Source of the DNA: Flavobacteriia bacterium 40-80
GTDB lineage: Bacteria > Bacteroidota > Bacteroidia > Flavobacteriales_D > Crocinitomicaceae
DNA: 64,000 bases
Direction: 5' to 3'
Assembly (NCBI GenBank): GCA_001899145.1
Contig: MKVF01000006.1
Span: 124,001 to 188,000, forward strand
In this document: positions 51,961-61,623 of the stretch, piece after piece
Position numbering within the stretch: position 1 is the first letter of the stretch
Layout of the letters: the number at the start of each line of letters is the position of its first letter
Made by a program: the position numbers and the translations under genes
The notes under the pieces: generated by a model
Told to the model about the DNA's origin: nothing
The model's database searches: none
What the model saw: only the letters and a program-made list of their open reading frames with translations

Positions 51961-54851
51961 TATTTACCTTGAATTAATTCGTAAAACATCCGGTGTATTT
52001 TGGGCCGTACACCTTGTTGTGTGATCTTCCAGTTTTCCGCATCCGGATAAACGCGGTTGGACAGAAATACAAATATCAGCTCATTTTTGGGATCTACCCA
52101 CACATAAGTTCCCGTAAATCCGGAATGCCCGTAACTCTGCACTGAGACCAGATCACATGCCGGACTTTTGGGATTTCCTACTGCCGGCCGGTCAAAGCCT
52201 GCTCCTCTCCGATTCCCTGAAAACTGCGCTCTGGTATATTCTTCCACAACTTCCTTTTTTATCAGCTCTTTTCCGGCGTAAGAACCTTTATTCATGAACA
52301 TCTGTAAAACAGCCAGCAAATCGGTGGCATTTGAAAAAACTCCTGCGTGCCCTGCAACGCCACCCTGCATTGCGGCTCCCGGATCATGAACAAAACCGTG
52401 AACCAGTTGTTTTCTGAAAAGGGTGTCGTTTTCTGTCGGAGCGATTTTCGAAAGCGGGTAATAAGATAACGGATTATAGCCCGTGCGGTTAAGCCCCAGC
52501 TCTTCATAAATATGTTGCAGGACAAATTTGTCTAAGGTTGTATTCGCTTCTTTTTCCACGATCCGCTGCACAAAATAATAACCCAGATCCGAATAGAGGT
52601 ATTTTCCGGGAGTTCCCAGCGGTGTTCTCAAGAGTTCAGCCATCATCGTATCCCTGTAATTTCCATCAATCCAAAGATTGGCGGCCACCTGTTTGCTGTA
52701 GAAATCCGTCTGCTCCTTGTTGTAAACGGAAGCTTTTAGTTCCCGTAGCAGCATCGTTCTTTTATAAAATGGTATGAATGCTTTAAATCCGGCCTGATGT
52801 GCCATCATGGAACGTAAAACAATATTTTTAACTACTGAATTCTCCACCAGCTCCGGCAGGTAATCCACCAGCTTTTTATCCAGTGTGAATTTCCCTTTGC
52901 TCTGTAAATACATTAAGGCGGAAGTGCTGGAAACAATCTTTGTAACCGAAGCCAGATCGTAAATATCATCGTTTTGCACTTCTTCATTTCCTTCGTAGGT
53001 CAGCTTACCAAAGCTTTTATTGTAAATCACTTTTCCTTTATATGCGAATGCAACCTGGCAGCCGGGAAATACACCTTCACTGATGCACTTCTGAATATAA
53101 GCGTCTATTTCACCAAGCTTCTCACGCGACAGCTTAAATTCTTCCGGATCGGAGAATGACAAACGGTTTAATGCGGGATAAGTTATTCCGGCATTTACAT
53201 TCAGGCGATCATTGAGATGATACGGTAATTTTCCCTGCATCGGTAAGGCACCACAAATAACCTGAGCAGTCCTGTTCTGCACAAAACCGGTGTTTTCATA
53301 CGCAAAAACCACTGATTCAAAGACATCCAGAAATACCGTATCTGTCAATATAAAAGGAGAACCGAAAACAACCAGTCCTTTTCGTGCCTGCTTCGGCGCG
53401 TGTTCTAATAGAAATTTAGGTAATTCCTTCTTTATTTCGCTGATCTCCTGCTCAGAGCTGTTTTCTAAATGCAATGTCAGTAGAAACTGGTTGACATGCT
53501 TATATTTATCCAGCTTATTTCCGATGTCCTTCAGGGATTTAAAAGATAATATCTGTGTATTGGTCAGATTAGACATCATGGAAGTGAACGGATAAGTGTA
53601 GTTTCCCGCCGAAACGATCAATCCTTCTACATTGTGTGTGGTAAAAGGGAAAAAATCAGCTTCATTTTTAACCATCGTCACCGCCTTTTCAGCGACTTTG
53701 TTCTTGAAATAGCTGACCTCATTAGAATTGATCTCTTTTACCGGAATGTTTTTTACTCTGTAAACATAATCGTATTTGAAGGAAAGGATCCGGCTTACCT
53801 TTTCGTTGATCTCTTCTATGGATATTTTCTTACGGTCAATTTCTTTTTTGATCAGCTGAATACTTTCCTCAACCGCTTTCGTGTTCAGCAAAAGGTCACA
53901 GCCTGCTTTATAGGCTTTCAGATTCAGCTCCGCAGGTTCTCCGAATTCCTTCAGAGCAAGCATATCCATTCCGTCGCTTATTACCAGTCCCTTAAACTGA
54001 AATTCAGAACGCAGCAGCTCTTTTATCACTTTAGCAGATAAGCTTGCCGGAACATCGTCCAATACGGGTACTTTCAGATGCCCGACCAAAATTGCAGGAA
54101 GCTGTTTTTTTAAGACTGACTTGTAAACAGGAAAATCGTATTTTTCCAGTGTTTTCCGGTCGTGATCGAGCAACGGTAATGTGGTTCTCGAATCTCCGGT
54201 AGTTGTTCCGTGTCCCGGAAAATGTTTGAGTGTTGTTAAAACAGCGTTTTCAGAAAATCCTTCAACAATAGCGGTTACCTGGCGCTCTATTTTTTCGACA
54301 GAAGAGCCAAAAGACCGTGCTCCGATAACAGAATTAGGGGAAACAATATCCGCGACGGGAGCTAAATTCAGGTTAAAGCCCAGCTCTCGGAATTCTCCCG
54401 CCATAGCGTATGCCAGCTGACGGGTCAGATAAGGATCGTTTGCAGCAGCAAATGTACCGGGTTGCGGAAAGGTCATCACATCCTTGACTCTCATTCCAAT
54501 ACCTGCTTCTCCGTCAATCGACATAAACAGGGGAACTTTTGAAGCGGATTGAAACGAATGAATCGCTGCTTTCAGCACTTCTGTGTCACCATTATAAAAC
54601 ACAACACCTCCGATCCGGTTATTTTTTATCTGATTTAAAACCGCCTCTTTACTTTGCTTATCATTCGGCGAAAAGCTGACCATGAATGACTGCGCGATTT
54701 TTTCCTCCAGCGTCAAAGCTTGCAACTGCTGCGCAATCCATTCTTCTTTCGGTAAAAAATCTTCTGACCTGACAGTTACTGTCTTATCTGAGAAAGAAAA
54801 AACACTGATTATCAGTAGAAAAAATATGATCGGGCGAAATTTAGGTTTCAT
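51960..54851 (-). CDS. GH3 glycosidase fused to a serine beta-lactamase-like domain
   Basis: A 963-residue secreted fusion. The GH3 domain (about 45-360) has KHFPGHG (209-215) and nucleophile Asp293 in VISDGMDML; where NagZ enzymes have the D-S-H dyad it reads Asp220-Ser-Arg222. A beta-sandwich linker (about 400-560) leads to a class C beta-lactamase/esterase domain (575-963) with SVTK (635-638), YSDLGYYF and GHSGFTG. Such fusions occur in Bacteroidota and may act on peptidoglycan or glycans. A signal peptide is at the N-terminus. bshA follows directly. Confidence 0.93.
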   Translation of the reverse strand: MKPKFRPIIFFLLIISVFSFSDKTVTVRSEDFLPKEEWIAQQLQALTLEEKIAQSFMVSFSPNDKQSKEAVLNQIKNNRIGGVVFYNGDTEVLKAAIHSFQSASKVPLFMSIDGEAGIGMRVKDVMTFPQPGTFAAANDPYLTRQLAYAMAGEFRELGFNLNLAPVADIVSPNSVIGARSFGSSVEKIERQVTAIVEGFSENAVLTTLKHFPGHGTTTGDSRTTLPLLDHDRKTLEKYDFPVYKSVLKKQLPAILVGHLKVPVLDDVPASLSAKVIKELLRSEFQFKGLVISDGMDMLALKEFGEPAELNLKAYKAGCDLLLNTKAVEESIQLIKKEIDRKKISIEEINEKVSRILSFKYDYVYRVKNIPVKEINSNEVSYFKNKVAEKAVTMVKNEADFFPFTTHNVEGLIVSAGNYTYPFTSMMSNLTNTQILSFKSLKDIGNKLDKYKHVNQFLLTLHLENSSEQEISEIKKELPKFLLEHAPKQARKGLVVFGSPFILTDTVFLDVFESVVFAYENTGFVQNRTAQVICGALPMQGKLPYHLNDRLNVNAGITYPALNRLSFSDPEEFKLSREKLGEIDAYIQKCISEGVFPGCQVAFAYKGKVIYNKSFGKLTYEGNEEVQNDDIYDLASVTKIVSSTSALMYLQSKGKFTLDKKLVDYLPELVENSVVKNIVLRSMMAHQAGFKAFIPFYKRTMLLRELKASVYNKEQTDFYSKQVAANLWIDGNYRDTMMAELLRTPLGTPGKYLYSDLGYYFVQRIVEKEANTTLDKFVLQHIYEELGLNRTGYNPLSYYPLSKIAPTENDTLFRKQLVHGFVHDPGAAMQGGVAGHAGVFSNATDLLAVLQMFMNKGSYAGKELIKKEVVEEYTRAQFSGNRRGAGFDRPAVGNPKSPACDLVSVQSYGHSGFTGTYVWVDPKNELIFVFLSNRVYPDAENWKITQQGVRPKIHRMFYELIQGK

Positions 54852-54955
54852 TCTGGGTAAAATTCGTTATAAATATAATAGTTCCGAAGGCAAAAGCCAG
54901 TCCAAAACATATCATTAACGAAAAGCTATGAAAAGATTACCCCTGAATTTAATTT

Positions 54956-54981
54956 TGAATATTGAATATTGAATATTGAAT
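54956..54981. repeat. short 7-base tandem repeat
   Basis: TGAATAT is repeated three times with a partial fourth copy in the 145-base gap 54852-54996. No gene is present there. Confidence 0.8.
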
Positions 54982-54996
54982 GGCAGGATTACCTAT

Positions 54997-56694
54997 CTAG
55001 TATTTAATACTCAAAGCTGCTTCAAATTCAGGAGGAACTTCAAACTGCATGCGGCATTTTAAGACCGGATGGTAAAAATCAATATAACCAGCATGAAGAT
55101 ATAAACGCTGTGCAGGTTTCCCATACAGATCATCGCCCAGAATCGGTAAATGAAGCCCTTTTTCATGAGAAGCATGCATTCTTAACTGATGTGTTCTCCC
55201 GGTTACCGGCCAGAAATGAACATGCGTAAACCGGTCCTCCAGCACTTTTATTTTCTGATATTTAGTCAGTGCGTCTTTCCCGTATTCATAACATACTACC
55301 TGTCTTGGGCGGTCGTTCAGATCGACACGCAAAGGCAGATTAATTTCTCCGGAATCGGCTGTTAAAACTCCGTCCAGAATGGCATCATACCGCTTGATGA
55401 TGCTGTGATCAAGAAATTGCTGTTGTAATAACTGATGTACTTTTTTCTCTTTTGCAGCAATGAGAATGCCTGAAGTGGACATGTCTAGCCGGTGAAGCAA
55501 TAACGGCCCTGTTGCGTCCGGATAGCGTGTTTTCAGCCGTTCCAGAACAGAATCTGTATAAAGATTTCCCGGAACGGAGAGAAAACCTTCCGGCTTATTA
55601 ATAAGCACCAGATAATCATCTTCGTAGATGATCGCAAGCTCTTTTACTTCCTCTGATTTTTGGCGTAAACGAACCAACATCGGATTTTCCTCTACTTCCA
55701 GTCCTTCCAGCATGTGCGAAAGAATCGGTTCACATTTTCCCTTACAGGAAGTATAAAACTGACCATGCTTTCGTATTTCCGATTTAGGAGATTGTCCCCA
55801 CCAGAACTCCGCCAAAGCCAAAGGCTTTAAATTGTTATTATACGCATATTGAAACAACTTCGGCGCAGCGCACTCACCTGCTCCGGCAGGCGGTAAAACA
55901 CCAAGCGTTTGGGTAAATAGCTGATCCAGATCTTTTTCCTCGCCTTTTGCATTCAGGAAGCGGAATTCCTGAAAGATCTTCAGCTGAAGCTGACCGGAAA
56001 GCTGCGCACGTTGCTCTTTCTTGATTTCTATAAGGTTCGTAAGCTGCTGAAGCTTCGATCTCAAATCTTCAATTTCACCGTTTTTTTCTCTTTTAAACCG
56101 TTTGAACTGAATATGCTCCGTTGCGCTCTGACGATTCAGTTCTTCCAGCTCTTTCTGTTGTGAATCCTGCAACGCCACACGGTAACGGTCCCGCTGTTCT
56201 TTTGAAATTTTTAGTGCATTTCGCTGGTTTTCAATCTCTTTTTCAATCGATTGGATTTTATTGAGAATGAATTGCTTTTGCTGTGGCAGCGTTTCATCCG
56301 TTTCCAGTTCCCTGAGCTCTGCATTGATCTGGTTGATCGCTTCTACTTCTGTAAGGAAAAATCCATCCGGATCCAAAATATCAAATACCGGCGGCACAAA
56401 ATAATCGTAAATATTCTTGTCACCCAGTTTCCCTGAAAAACCGGCTAAAAAGCCGATTTCACCCTTCAACGATTCGCACACCAGCACACCGAACATCTTC
56501 CCGGAAACGGTTCCTTCGTATTCCTTCTCTTGTTTAAAATCGTGCCGGATTTCATCTGAAACGGATAAATAACGCTTTAACTCATCTGCTGCCTGTATCG
56601 CCCAGTCATGTGGATTATAATTAAATGGATAATTTAATTTATCAGGTTTATTAATATTATTTTCAATATTTTGTAATAAATGAAATTTTTCCAT
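54997..56694 (-). CDS. RluA-family pseudouridine synthase with N-terminal extension
   Basis: A 565-residue protein. The first 145 residues and a coiled coil (about 140-245) form an N-terminal extension with GECAAPKLFQYAYNN and the cysteine-rich FYTSCKGKCEPIL, before the RluA catalytic domain (about 365-560) with the catalytic Asp in HRLDMSTSGILI and PVTGRTHQLRMH. It should isomerise specific uridines in rRNA or tRNA. The ATG at 56694 directly follows the upstream paralogue's stop; a longer frame to 56715 overlaps it. Confidence 0.9.
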   Translation of the reverse strand: MEKFHLLQNIENNINKPDKLNYPFNYNPHDWAIQAADELKRYLSVSDEIRHDFKQEKEYEGTVSGKMFGVLVCESLKGEIGFLAGFSGKLGDKNIYDYFVPPVFDILDPDGFFLTEVEAINQINAELRELETDETLPQQKQFILNKIQSIEKEIENQRNALKISKEQRDRYRVALQDSQQKELEELNRQSATEHIQFKRFKREKNGEIEDLRSKLQQLTNLIEIKKEQRAQLSGQLQLKIFQEFRFLNAKGEEKDLDQLFTQTLGVLPPAGAGECAAPKLFQYAYNNNLKPLALAEFWWGQSPKSEIRKHGQFYTSCKGKCEPILSHMLEGLEVEENPMLVRLRQKSEEVKELAIIYEDDYLVLINKPEGFLSVPGNLYTDSVLERLKTRYPDATGPLLLHRLDMSTSGILIAAKEKKVHQLLQQQFLDHSIIKRYDAILDGVLTADSGEINLPLRVDLNDRPRQVVCYEYGKDALTKYQKIKVLEDRFTHVHFWPVTGRTHQLRMHASHEKGLHLPILGDDLYGKPAQRLYLHAGYIDFYHPVLKCRMQFEVPPEFEAALSIKY

Positions 56695-56695
56695 T

Positions 56696-58354
56696 TTAAA
56701 AACCGGCTTTATCATAAAACGTGAGAAGCTGACGACTTACCGGATGATAAAAAGTCAATTCCTCTGCATGCAAAAATAAACGTTCCGCGGGAGTTCCGTA
56801 CATATCATCACCGACAATCGGGGCATTTAATCCTGAAATGTGTGCCGCATGCACCCGCAATTGATGCGTTCTTCCGGTTTTCGGATAAAAATTCACTTTT
56901 GTCAGTCCTGCTTTCCGCTCTATCACTTCAAAATAGGTCAAAGAAGGCTTTCCGTTTACTTCATTTACTTTCTGGAACGGAGGATTCCATTCATCAGCAG
57001 AAAGAGGAAGCTCAACAGTGCCCTTATCCACTTCCAGAATTCCGTTTAAAACAGCGGTATAACGCTTGGAAACGCGCTTTTTTACAAACTGCTGCTGAAG
57101 ATTCGCCTGTGCTTCCTTCGTTTTAGCGAATACCATTATACCGGAAGTCGGCATATCCAGCCGGTGTACTACCAACAGTTTTTGTTTTATCGTTTCTTCC
57201 AGTAGCGATAGCAATGAAACCTCCTGATTATTACCGGGAACTGCACATAAATTCGCTGGTTTGGAGGCAACGACAATTGCTTCGTCCTGAAAAAGTATTA
57301 CAGGTTCATCGACTAATTGATTTTCTTTTTTCAGCGGATTCTCTTCAAGGGCAATTCCCTGAAGCATGAAATCCAGGATCGGCTTGCATTTTCCGGTACA
57401 CGCAGGATAAAAATCCAGGTGTTTCCTTATTTCTGATTTCGGAGGTTTCCCCCACCAAAATTCACCAAAAGCCAAAGGTTCATAACCATTTTTAAACGCG
57501 AATTGGAGCAGTTTAGGTAAAGCGCAGTCTCCGGCAGCTGCAGGCGGTACTTTCTGAACAGTTTCTGCAAACAGATCACGGACATTTTTTAGTTCTCCGG
57601 ATTGATTTAAAAAGTTGTATTCATCAAAAAGCTGCTGTTGTAACTGATTCGATTTTAAATTTCTTAAATTTTTTAATTTCAGTATTTTATTTTCTATTAA
57701 TTCAATTTCTGATTTAATTAATTCCTGCTTATTTAAAAGGCTTTTCTTTAATTGCTGTAATTGAATTTTATCGAGTGAACTTTGCTTGTTAAGAATTTCT
57801 ATTTTTGCGAAATCTGATTTTAAAATACTTATTTCCCGATTTTTATCTCTTTCTTTTTTATTGTTTTTATGAAATTCTTTTAAATCCGCTAATTTTTGCC
57901 GGCTTTCATCAATTACTTTTTGAAGATCATTTTTTAATTCAACCAATTGAAAATCTGACTCTAATCGCTCTATTTCTGCATTTAGCTCATTAATTTCCTG
58001 TTCTCCTTTTAAAAAGAACCCATCTTCTTTCAGCATGTCGAAAACCGGGGGAACAAATCCCCTGACATGATTAACACCAGCGAGTTTTCCGGAAAAACCT
58101 GCTAAATAACCGATCTCATTGCTCTTTCGAACTAACAATACACCAAACATTTTTCCAATTACCATTAATTCAGGATGGTTGCCCAATCCAAAATTATGTG
58201 GCAAGTCAAAATTATGCTGTAAATAATCCTGGACTTCTTTTGCGGCTTTTTGAATCAATTCATGAGGCTGGTAATAAAACGGAAAGGTGAACTTATCGGG
58301 CAATTCACCTTTTACATTTTCTAACTTATGGAATTGATTTTCAACAGAGAACAT
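56696..58354 (-). CDS. RluA-family pseudouridine synthase, paralogue of the next gene
   Basis: A 552-residue paralogue of the following gene with the same layout: an N-terminal block with PDKFTFPFYYQPHELI, a coiled coil at about 120-240, GDCALPKLLQFAFKN, GEFWWGKPPKSEIRKH, the FYPACTGKCKPIL cysteine motif, then the catalytic domain with HRLDMPTSGIMVF and PKTGRTHQLRVH. The two genes are one base apart and clearly arose by tandem duplication, with sequence now well diverged. Target uridines cannot be predicted. Confidence 0.9.
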   Translation of the reverse strand: MFSVENQFHKLENVKGELPDKFTFPFYYQPHELIQKAAKEVQDYLQHNFDLPHNFGLGNHPELMVIGKMFGVLLVRKSNEIGYLAGFSGKLAGVNHVRGFVPPVFDMLKEDGFFLKGEQEINELNAEIERLESDFQLVELKNDLQKVIDESRQKLADLKEFHKNNKKERDKNREISILKSDFAKIEILNKQSSLDKIQLQQLKKSLLNKQELIKSEIELIENKILKLKNLRNLKSNQLQQQLFDEYNFLNQSGELKNVRDLFAETVQKVPPAAAGDCALPKLLQFAFKNGYEPLAFGEFWWGKPPKSEIRKHLDFYPACTGKCKPILDFMLQGIALEENPLKKENQLVDEPVILFQDEAIVVASKPANLCAVPGNNQEVSLLSLLEETIKQKLLVVHRLDMPTSGIMVFAKTKEAQANLQQQFVKKRVSKRYTAVLNGILEVDKGTVELPLSADEWNPPFQKVNEVNGKPSLTYFEVIERKAGLTKVNFYPKTGRTHQLRVHAAHISGLNAPIVGDDMYGTPAERLFLHAEELTFYHPVSRQLLTFYDKAGF

Positions 58355-58745
58355 TATAAATAAATATTAATCTTTTTTGATTACTGTAACAAAAAATACA
58401 GGAAATTAAAATTACGACTATATTAAAATTCACAATGGTCAAATTCCTTAATTGTTATAATTCTTACTTTACTTTTTTTCCGCAAAAAAGTAACAAAAAA
58501 CTCGTCGCCGGAAATTTCTAGTCACCAAAATGTATTTATTACCTACAAAAATAAAACTCGCTATGCTCAAACAATTATTTTTGTTCCAGCAATTTCATTG
58601 TTTTGGTACCGACCTTAAAATTTATGCGACGTCACAAATTTCGTTTTAGTTCTCGTTTATCATTATAATTTACCATATCCAAATAAAAACCAGCCTGAAT
58701 AATGAATATTGAAATACAAATATTTTCACGTTTTGATAAAGAATA
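58355..58745. other. 391-base gap without a gene; low-information relic
   Basis: No frame with family features is present. It contains a 10-bp hairpin (TTACTTTTTT / AAAAAAGTAA, 58469-58493) followed by an A-run, and the phrase CAAAAAAGTAACAAAAAACTCG, split here as AAAAAAGTAAC and AAAAAACTCG, that looks like a decayed dispersed sequence common in Bacteroidota intergenic regions. Neither a promoter nor an RNA can be supported. Confidence 0.5.
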
Positions 58746-59888
58746 TCATCTGTAATAAAAGTACTGTAACTCTCTCAGATTGTAATTGGAAGCCATCACT
58801 TCGCCATACGCTCCTGCACTTCGGATAAGCAGGTAATCATTTCTTTTTAAAATGGGTAATTCCACTTCTTTTCCAAACACATCCGAGCTTTCGCAAATAG
58901 GCCCGACAATATCGTACGGAAGTACCAGTGAGGAATGATCGTTCAGTTTTTCTATTTTATGAAAAGCTTGATACAGCGCAGGCCGCATTAGTTCTGTCAT
59001 TCCGGCATCTACTACCGCAAAGTTCTTTTTAATTCCTTTTTTGATATATAATACTTTCGTAATCAAAGCTGCGCATTGCCCGACAACGGCTCTTCCCAAT
59101 TCAAAATGAATTTCCTGTCCGGCTCTCCGCTCGATAAAATCATTAAAAATCCGGAAATAGGTTTCAAAATCTGGGATATCGCCGTCCGGTTGGTGGTAGT
59201 TTATCCCTAATCCGCCTCCGACATTAATAACCTTTAAGAAAAAACCGCGGTCTTCAAACCAGCTTTTCCATTCATTCACTCTCACACACAGGCTCTTAAA
59301 AACACTCAAATCAAGTATCTGTGAACCTACATGAAAATGAATCCCTACAAAATTAAGGTGGGCAGAACGTTTTAAAACTGCCAATACATCCGGCATATCG
59401 TAAGAGCTGATCCCAAATTTATTTTCATCTAAGCCAGTGGTAATGTAATGGTGCGTTTTGGCATCTACATTCGGATTGATTCGGATTGCCACATTGGCAA
59501 TAACGTTCATTTCCTCAGCCAATCCGTCAATTACCTCCAACTCTTCCAGCGATTCTACATTAAATGCAAAAATCTGCTGCTGAAGCGCATACCTGATCTC
59601 CTCATCAGACTTTCCGACACCCGCAAAAGTAACTTTTCCGGCTCCAAAACCTGTTTCAATAGCTTTTTTAACTTCATTTCCGCTCACGCAGTCAGCACCA
59701 AGACCTTTCGCTGCAATCCGCTCTAAAACCTTATCATTACAGTTTGCTTTCAACGCATAATGAACATGAAAATTAGGATAACGGCTGAATTTATTGATGG
59801 CTTCCAGTGTTTCATCTAAAAACTGCAGATCATAATAATAGCAGGGTGTTTTAAAATCTTCCGGTAATCGTATTTCTGCTGCTCTCAT
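58746..59888 (-). CDS. lysA: diaminopimelate decarboxylase
   Basis: LysA decarboxylates meso-diaminopimelate to L-lysine using PLP. The 380-residue protein has the PLP lysine Lys47 in YALKANCND, the GGGLGINYH phosphate site and the substrate cysteine in CESSDV. It starts one base after lysC and forms a two-gene operon with it. Confidence 0.96.
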   Translation of the reverse strand: MRAAEIRLPEDFKTPCYYYDLQFLDETLEAINKFSRYPNFHVHYALKANCNDKVLERIAAKGLGADCVSGNEVKKAIETGFGAGKVTFAGVGKSDEEIRYALQQQIFAFNVESLEELEVIDGLAEEMNVIANVAIRINPNVDAKTHHYITTGLDENKFGISSYDMPDVLAVLKRSAHLNFVGIHFHVGSQILDLSVFKSLCVRVNEWKSWFEDRGFFLKVINVGGGLGINYHQPDGDIPDFETYFRIFNDFIERRAGQEIHFELGRAVVGQCAALITKVLYIKKGIKKNFAVVDAGMTELMRPALYQAFHKIEKLNDHSSLVLPYDIVGPICESSDVFGKEVELPILKRNDYLLIRSAGAYGEVMASNYNLRELQYFYYR

Positions 59889-59889
59889 C

Positions 59890-61203
59890 TCAAAATAATC
59901 TTGCGTGCAACGATCTCAAAACTTCCTTTTTGTGTTCTGTTTCCAGTAAGATGGAAACATTAAAATCGGATCCGCCATACGAAACCATCTGCACCGGTAA
60001 GTGCTTCACGGCATCCAGAACTCTGGCAACATAACCGTGCGAATTACGCCCGAAATCACCTACAACACAAACAATGGTCTGGTTTTCGTCAATATCAACG
60101 CTTCCGAAAGATTGTAAATCTTCAATGATCTCTTTTAAATAGGTAATATCATCAATGGTAATGGAAACGGCGACTTCGGATGTCGTAATCATGTCGATTG
60201 GAGTTTTGTAGCGCTCAAACACTTCAAAAACCCGGCGTAAGAAACCATAAGCCATCAACATCCGGCTGGATTGAATATGAATCGCAGTAATACCATCTTT
60301 AGCGGCAACTGCACGAATTGCTCCTTTTTGCTGCCCGTTCGCGGAAATCAACGTTCCGGGCTTTTCAGGTTCCATCGTATTCAACAGCCGCACGGGAATG
60401 TTGTATTTCTGAGCAGGAAGAATACTTTGCGGATGCAGGATTTTCGCACCGAAATAAGCCAGCTCGGCTGCTTCCTGGAAGGATAAGTTACCGATTGGTT
60501 TTGTTCCGCTTACAATACGCGGATCATTGTTGTGCATCCCGTCAATATCCGTCCAGATCTGTACTTCTCCGGAACGAATCGCCGCACCGATCAGCGAAGC
60601 GGAATAATCCGAGCCACCACGGCGAAGGTTGTCAATATCTCCAAAAGCATTTTTACAAATATACCCTTGGGTAATGAACCATACGGGCGTTTCCGTAGTT
60701 TCCAAAAGAGGTGAAAGCTTTTCTGTGATGTATTCAACGATTGGTTCGTTTTCTTCATCAATCCTCATAAAATCCAGTGCAGATAACAGCTTTGCCGGAA
60801 TTCCTGTTTCCTGGAGGTAATGAAAGAAAAGACCTGTGGACATCAGCTCGCCCTGAGCCAGCACAATCTTCTCTTCTACTATGGTAAATAAATCGTTCGA
60901 AAAACCCTCAATCAATGAGAAATGACGATTAATAAGCTCTGTTGATTTTTGCTTGCACTGCTCATTCTCATAAAGCTCATCAATAAGAGCATCGTATTGA
61001 GCCTTTAGCTTGGTTAATTTTTCTAATCCTTCCTGTTTCTTATTTTCTGAAAAATCCTTTGAAATTTCCACCAGCGAATTTGTGGTGCCGGATACTGCTG
61101 ATAAAACAATCAGCTGTGTTTTGTTTCGGTCAATTATATTGGTTAAGTTTTTAATTCTTGCCGCGCTCCCGACAGAAGTCCCTCCGAATTTTAATACGTT
61201 CAT
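59890..61203 (-). CDS. lysC: aspartate kinase
   Basis: A 437-residue aspartokinase: phosphorylates aspartate to open the lysine/threonine/methionine pathway. Markers are KFGGTSVGSA at the start, VLSAVSGTTN, RGGSDYSASLIG, and C-terminal ACT domains (about 300-437) for feedback control (KTPIDMITTSEVAVSI). The ATG at 61203 is chosen over 61224 because it directly precedes the KFGGTS strand. A TATTTTTG -7 box lies at 61222-61229. Cotranscribed with lysA; no homoserine dehydrogenase fusion. Confidence 0.96.
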   Translation of the reverse strand: MNVLKFGGTSVGSAARIKNLTNIIDRNKTQLIVLSAVSGTTNSLVEISKDFSENKKQEGLEKLTKLKAQYDALIDELYENEQCKQKSTELINRHFSLIEGFSNDLFTIVEEKIVLAQGELMSTGLFFHYLQETGIPAKLLSALDFMRIDEENEPIVEYITEKLSPLLETTETPVWFITQGYICKNAFGDIDNLRRGGSDYSASLIGAAIRSGEVQIWTDIDGMHNNDPRIVSGTKPIGNLSFQEAAELAYFGAKILHPQSILPAQKYNIPVRLLNTMEPEKPGTLISANGQQKGAIRAVAAKDGITAIHIQSSRMLMAYGFLRRVFEVFERYKTPIDMITTSEVAVSITIDDITYLKEIIEDLQSFGSVDIDENQTIVCVVGDFGRNSHGYVARVLDAVKHLPVQMVSYGGSDFNVSILLETEHKKEVLRSLHARLF

Positions 61204-61221
61204 TTTATTGGAAAATAAGCG

Positions 61222-61229
61222 CAAAAATA
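61222..61229 (-). promoter_or_regulatory. -7 promoter box for lysC-lysA
   Basis: The reverse strand reads TATTTTTG, 18 bases before the lysC ATG at 61203. It overlaps the longer possible frame, again favouring 61203. Confidence 0.45.
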
Positions 61230-61346
61230 ATGACTTTTGATGAAGAATCAGGAATCAAAAATAAATTCCGAAGGTCTTTTTGCAGATTATAGCGTTTTTA
61301 GAGCGGGGAACATTTACCTGAAAGTAATAGTTCATTCAAATAAAAA

Positions 61347-61610
61347 CTATCTCCTTGCTCCTATTTCATACAACCGGCGAATCCGGATTTCTTCATCCGG
61401 CTCTTTTTTTAATTTTCCGAAATAATCTTCGGTCAGCATCCGCCGGAAAAACCGTTCGATCTGCTGTATGGAATTCCTGGAAATATTTTTCATATGAAAA
61501 ACAGATTCATCTGAAAATTGAAGAAGCGTTCGGTCTAATTCTTCATCCGTTCTGAACACCTGGATTTCAAAAGAATTCACCGCTGATTTTATAATTAAAA
61601 TTGCTGCCAT
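61347..61610 (-). CDS. small hypothetical protein
   Basis: An 87-residue protein, probably helical, with no hydrophobic segment; its C-terminal half is highly charged (FGKLKKEPDEEIRIRRLY). I do not recognise it. It begins 13 bases after the stop of the next upstream gene, with an AGGGGA ribosome-site-like stretch just before the ATG, and would be cotranscribed with it. A forward frame at 61237-61425 overlaps it but has no start signal, so this reading is preferred. Confidence 0.5.
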   Translation of the reverse strand: MAAILIIKSAVNSFEIQVFRTDEELDRTLLQFSDESVFHMKNISRNSIQQIERFFRRMLTEDYFGKLKKEPDEEIRIRRLYEIGARR

Positions 61611-61623
61611 CGTCCCCTGTTTA

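Noticed and set aside
61237-61425. 62-codon forward frame at the lysC upstream region
   Set aside because: Overlaps the better-supported reverse gene 61347-61610, has no promoter or ribosome-site signal and no family pattern.
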